Assembly: GCA_017998585.1 (NCBI GenBank)
Contig: JAGOCT010000074.1
Coordinates: forward strand, 1-7,797
Direction: 5' to 3'
Source of the DNA: Candidatus Cloacimonadota bacterium
Lineage (GTDB): Bacteria > Cloacimonadota > Cloacimonadia > Cloacimonadales > WRIO01
Length of the DNA: 7,797 nt
Below the pieces are notes generated by a model. It did not search any database and had not been told where the DNA came from. It was given only the letters and a program-made list of their open reading frames with translations. Shown here piece after piece: positions 6,246-7,797 of this stretch (position 1 is the first letter of the stretch; the number at the start of each line of letters is the position of its first letter). A program made the translations under genes and the position numbers.

Positions 6246-7797
6246 CTATACTTCTCGTTTAAATTCTTCGTTCAGATAGATTTCAATAATATCATTTTCT
6301 TTAATATCATTATAATCTTTGAGGGTAATACCACAATCAGAACCAGCTTTGATCTCATTTACTTCCTGATCAAAGTGTTTCAGACTTGCAATACGGCCTT
6401 CGTAAATTTTGACATCGTCGCGGAAGATTCTGGCAAGACCAGTTTTAATAACGGATCCTTTTTCTACAAAGCAGCCAGCAACCGTTCCGACTTTTTTAAT
6501 TTTAAATGTCTGTTTTACAAGGGCATGACCCACAAATTTTTCGCGAATTTCCGGAGCGAGCATTCCAGACATTGCAGATTTGATATCGTCAATAGCGTCG
6601 AAAATGATAGAATAGATTTTGATTTCGACATTTAGTTCTTCTGCCAGTTTTTTAGCTTTCGCATTTGAACGGACATGGAAGCCTAGAATGATCGCATCGG
6701 ATGCTGATGCCAGGTTGACATCCGCTTCAATGATACCACCTACTGATTTTCGAATAATATTAACCATCACTTCTTCATTTGTAAGCTTTTGCAGCGCATC
6801 ACAGATTGCTTCAACAGAACCATCTGTATCTGCTTTGATTATCAAACGAAGTTCTGACATTTCATTTTCTTTGATTTTTGTGAATAGGTTGTTCAGGTTG
6901 GTTGTTGTATGGAATTTTTCTCGTTCCTGGCGAATCAAAAGACGCTCAGAGCTGATCTGACGGGCAATTTTTTCGCTTGCCACCTGATTCAGAATGTCGC
7001 CCGCTTTAGGAACATCAATTAGCCCATAAAGCACGCATATATCTGAAGGACCAATCTTTTGGATTTCCTGTCCTCTTTCATTTTCCATTCTTCTGACGTG
7101 TCCATAAGTAGCACCACAAACGATATTGTCGCCTTTTTTGATACTGCCTTCCTGTAAGAGAATTGTTGACATAGAACCCATTCTGGCATCTTTTCTGGAT
7201 TCAATCACAACACCTTTGCCAGGAACACTGTATTTTGCTTTTAATTCTTTCATTTCACAAGAAAGTAGAATCAACTCAAGTAAATCATCAATACCTTCTC
7301 CAGAATGAGCTGATGTTTTTGTCCAAAGAATGTCACCACCCCAGCCTTCCAGATATACATTTTGTTCCAGGAGACTGGAAATAGTTCTTTCAATATTGGC
7401 TTCAGGAAGGTCTATTTTGTTAATAGCGACAATCATCGTTACGCCTGCAGCACGGGCATGGTCAATTGCTTCAATAGTTTGAGGTTTTACACCATCATTT
7501 GCTGCTACGACGATAATTGCGACGTCAGTAATATTGGCTCCTCTGGCACGCATCGCTGTAAAAGCTTCGTGACCTGGGGTATCCAGGAAAGTGATTTTAT
7601 GTTCTTTGTAGTTAACCTGATAAGCACCAATATGTTGCGTAATACCACCAGATTCTCCAGCAACCACTTTTGTCTTTCTGATGTAATCCAGAATAGAAGT
7701 TTTACCATGATCGACATGCCCCATAATGGTAATGACAGGTGGTCTTGGCTCTTCTATAACATTATCATCTGTAATGTTTTCTTCTATCAGATCTGCA
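6246..7797 (-). CDS. infB: Translation initiation factor IF-2 (partial, N-terminus beyond window)
   Basis: IF-2 is the GTPase that places initiator fMet-tRNA on the 30S subunit and promotes subunit joining. The visible C-terminal 517 codons cover the GTPase, middle and tRNA-binding domains. Numbering from the first complete visible codon, PRPPVITIM leads into G1 GHVDHGKT (26-33), then G2 GITQHIGAY (51-59), G3 DTPGH (72-76), G4 NKID (126-129) and G5 SAH (162-164). Domain 2, the IF-2 associated domain 3 (SELRLIIKADTDGSVEAI) and the C-terminal fMet-tRNA barrel follow, with VGTVAGCFV and GSDCGITL. In most IF-2 the latter is GYECGI; here Tyr-Glu is Ser-Asp. The frame is open to position 7797. The methionine at 7724 is the internal one in the TIMGHVDHGKT motif, not the start. 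The gene ends in TAG 12 nt before rbfA. Confidence 0.97.
   Translation of the reverse strand, partial: ADLIEENITDDNVIEEPRPPVITIMGHVDHGKTSILDYIRKTKVVAGESGGITQHIGAYQVNYKEHKITFLDTPGHEAFTAMRARGANITDVAIIVVAANDGVKPQTIEAIDHARAAGVTMIVAINKIDLPEANIERTISSLLEQNVYLEGWGGDILWTKTSAHSGEGIDDLLELILLSCEMKELKAKYSVPGKGVVIESRKDARMGSMSTILLQEGSIKKGDNIVCGATYGHVRRMENERGQEIQKIGPSDICVLYGLIDVPKAGDILNQVASEKIARQISSERLLIRQEREKFHTTTNLNNLFTKIKENEMSELRLIIKADTDGSVEAICDALQKLTNEEVMVNIIRKSVGGIIEADVNLASASDAIILGFHVRSNAKAKKLAEELNVEIKIYSIIFDAIDDIKSAMSGMLAPEIREKFVGHALVKQTFKIKKVGTVAGCFVEKGSVIKTGLARIFRDDVKIYEGRIASLKHFDQEVNEIKAGSDCGITLKDYNDIKENDIIEIYLNEEFKREV

Noticed and set aside
6375..6960. Plus-strand frames antisense to infB
   Set aside because: They lie wholly within the strongly conserved IF-2 coding sequence and show low-complexity, unfamiliar translations.

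Overview
The window is a leftward-reading (minus-strand) stretch of bacterial chromosome of low G+C, carrying a compact translation and cofactor operon. In transcription order, from the right edge, it holds infB (translation initiation factor IF-2, 5' part outside the window), rbfA (30S maturation factor), a DHH/DHHA1 phosphoesterase of the NrnA type, truB (tRNA pseudouridine-55 synthase), ribF (riboflavin kinase/FAD synthetase), an unrecognised six-helix membrane protein, and radA (DNA repair ATPase). After a palindrome-rich gap of 175 bp, the window ends inside a small PAS-domain protein, also on the minus strand. I see no rRNA, tRNA, insertion sequence, CRISPR array or phage gene, and no gene on the plus strand.

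Organisation. infB and rbfA are 12 nt apart. rbfA and the DHH gene are separated by 142-175 nt (depending on the DHH start), with a strong GC-rich hairpin between them. From the DHH gene to radA there are no gaps: DHH/truB are essentially abutting, truB/ribF overlap by 8 nt (ATGAATGA), ribF/membrane gene by 7 nt (ATGGTAA), and membrane gene/radA by 20 nt. Several of these junctions have weak or no Shine-Dalgarno sequence, which suggests translational coupling. radA is the exception, with a GGAGGT site lying inside the end of the upstream gene.

Functional theme. infB, rbfA and truB act in translation and ribosome/tRNA maturation. The DHH enzyme probably degrades nanoRNA and/or pAp. ribF makes FMN and FAD. 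radA acts in recombination. The infB-rbfA-DHH-truB-ribF order is a classic bacterial arrangement found in many phyla, so it does not identify the organism. The A+T-rich base composition, the acidic RbfA tail and the palindromic intergenic repeats suggest a low-GC, possibly anaerobic lineage. Cloacimonadota or a similar group is only a guess.

The window is mostly ordinary housekeeping. The parts worth a second look are the 51-residue, almost purely acidic tail on RbfA, the cluster of four palindromes with GTAG motifs downstream of radA, the unknown membrane protein between ribF and radA, and the hairpin leader before the DHH gene.
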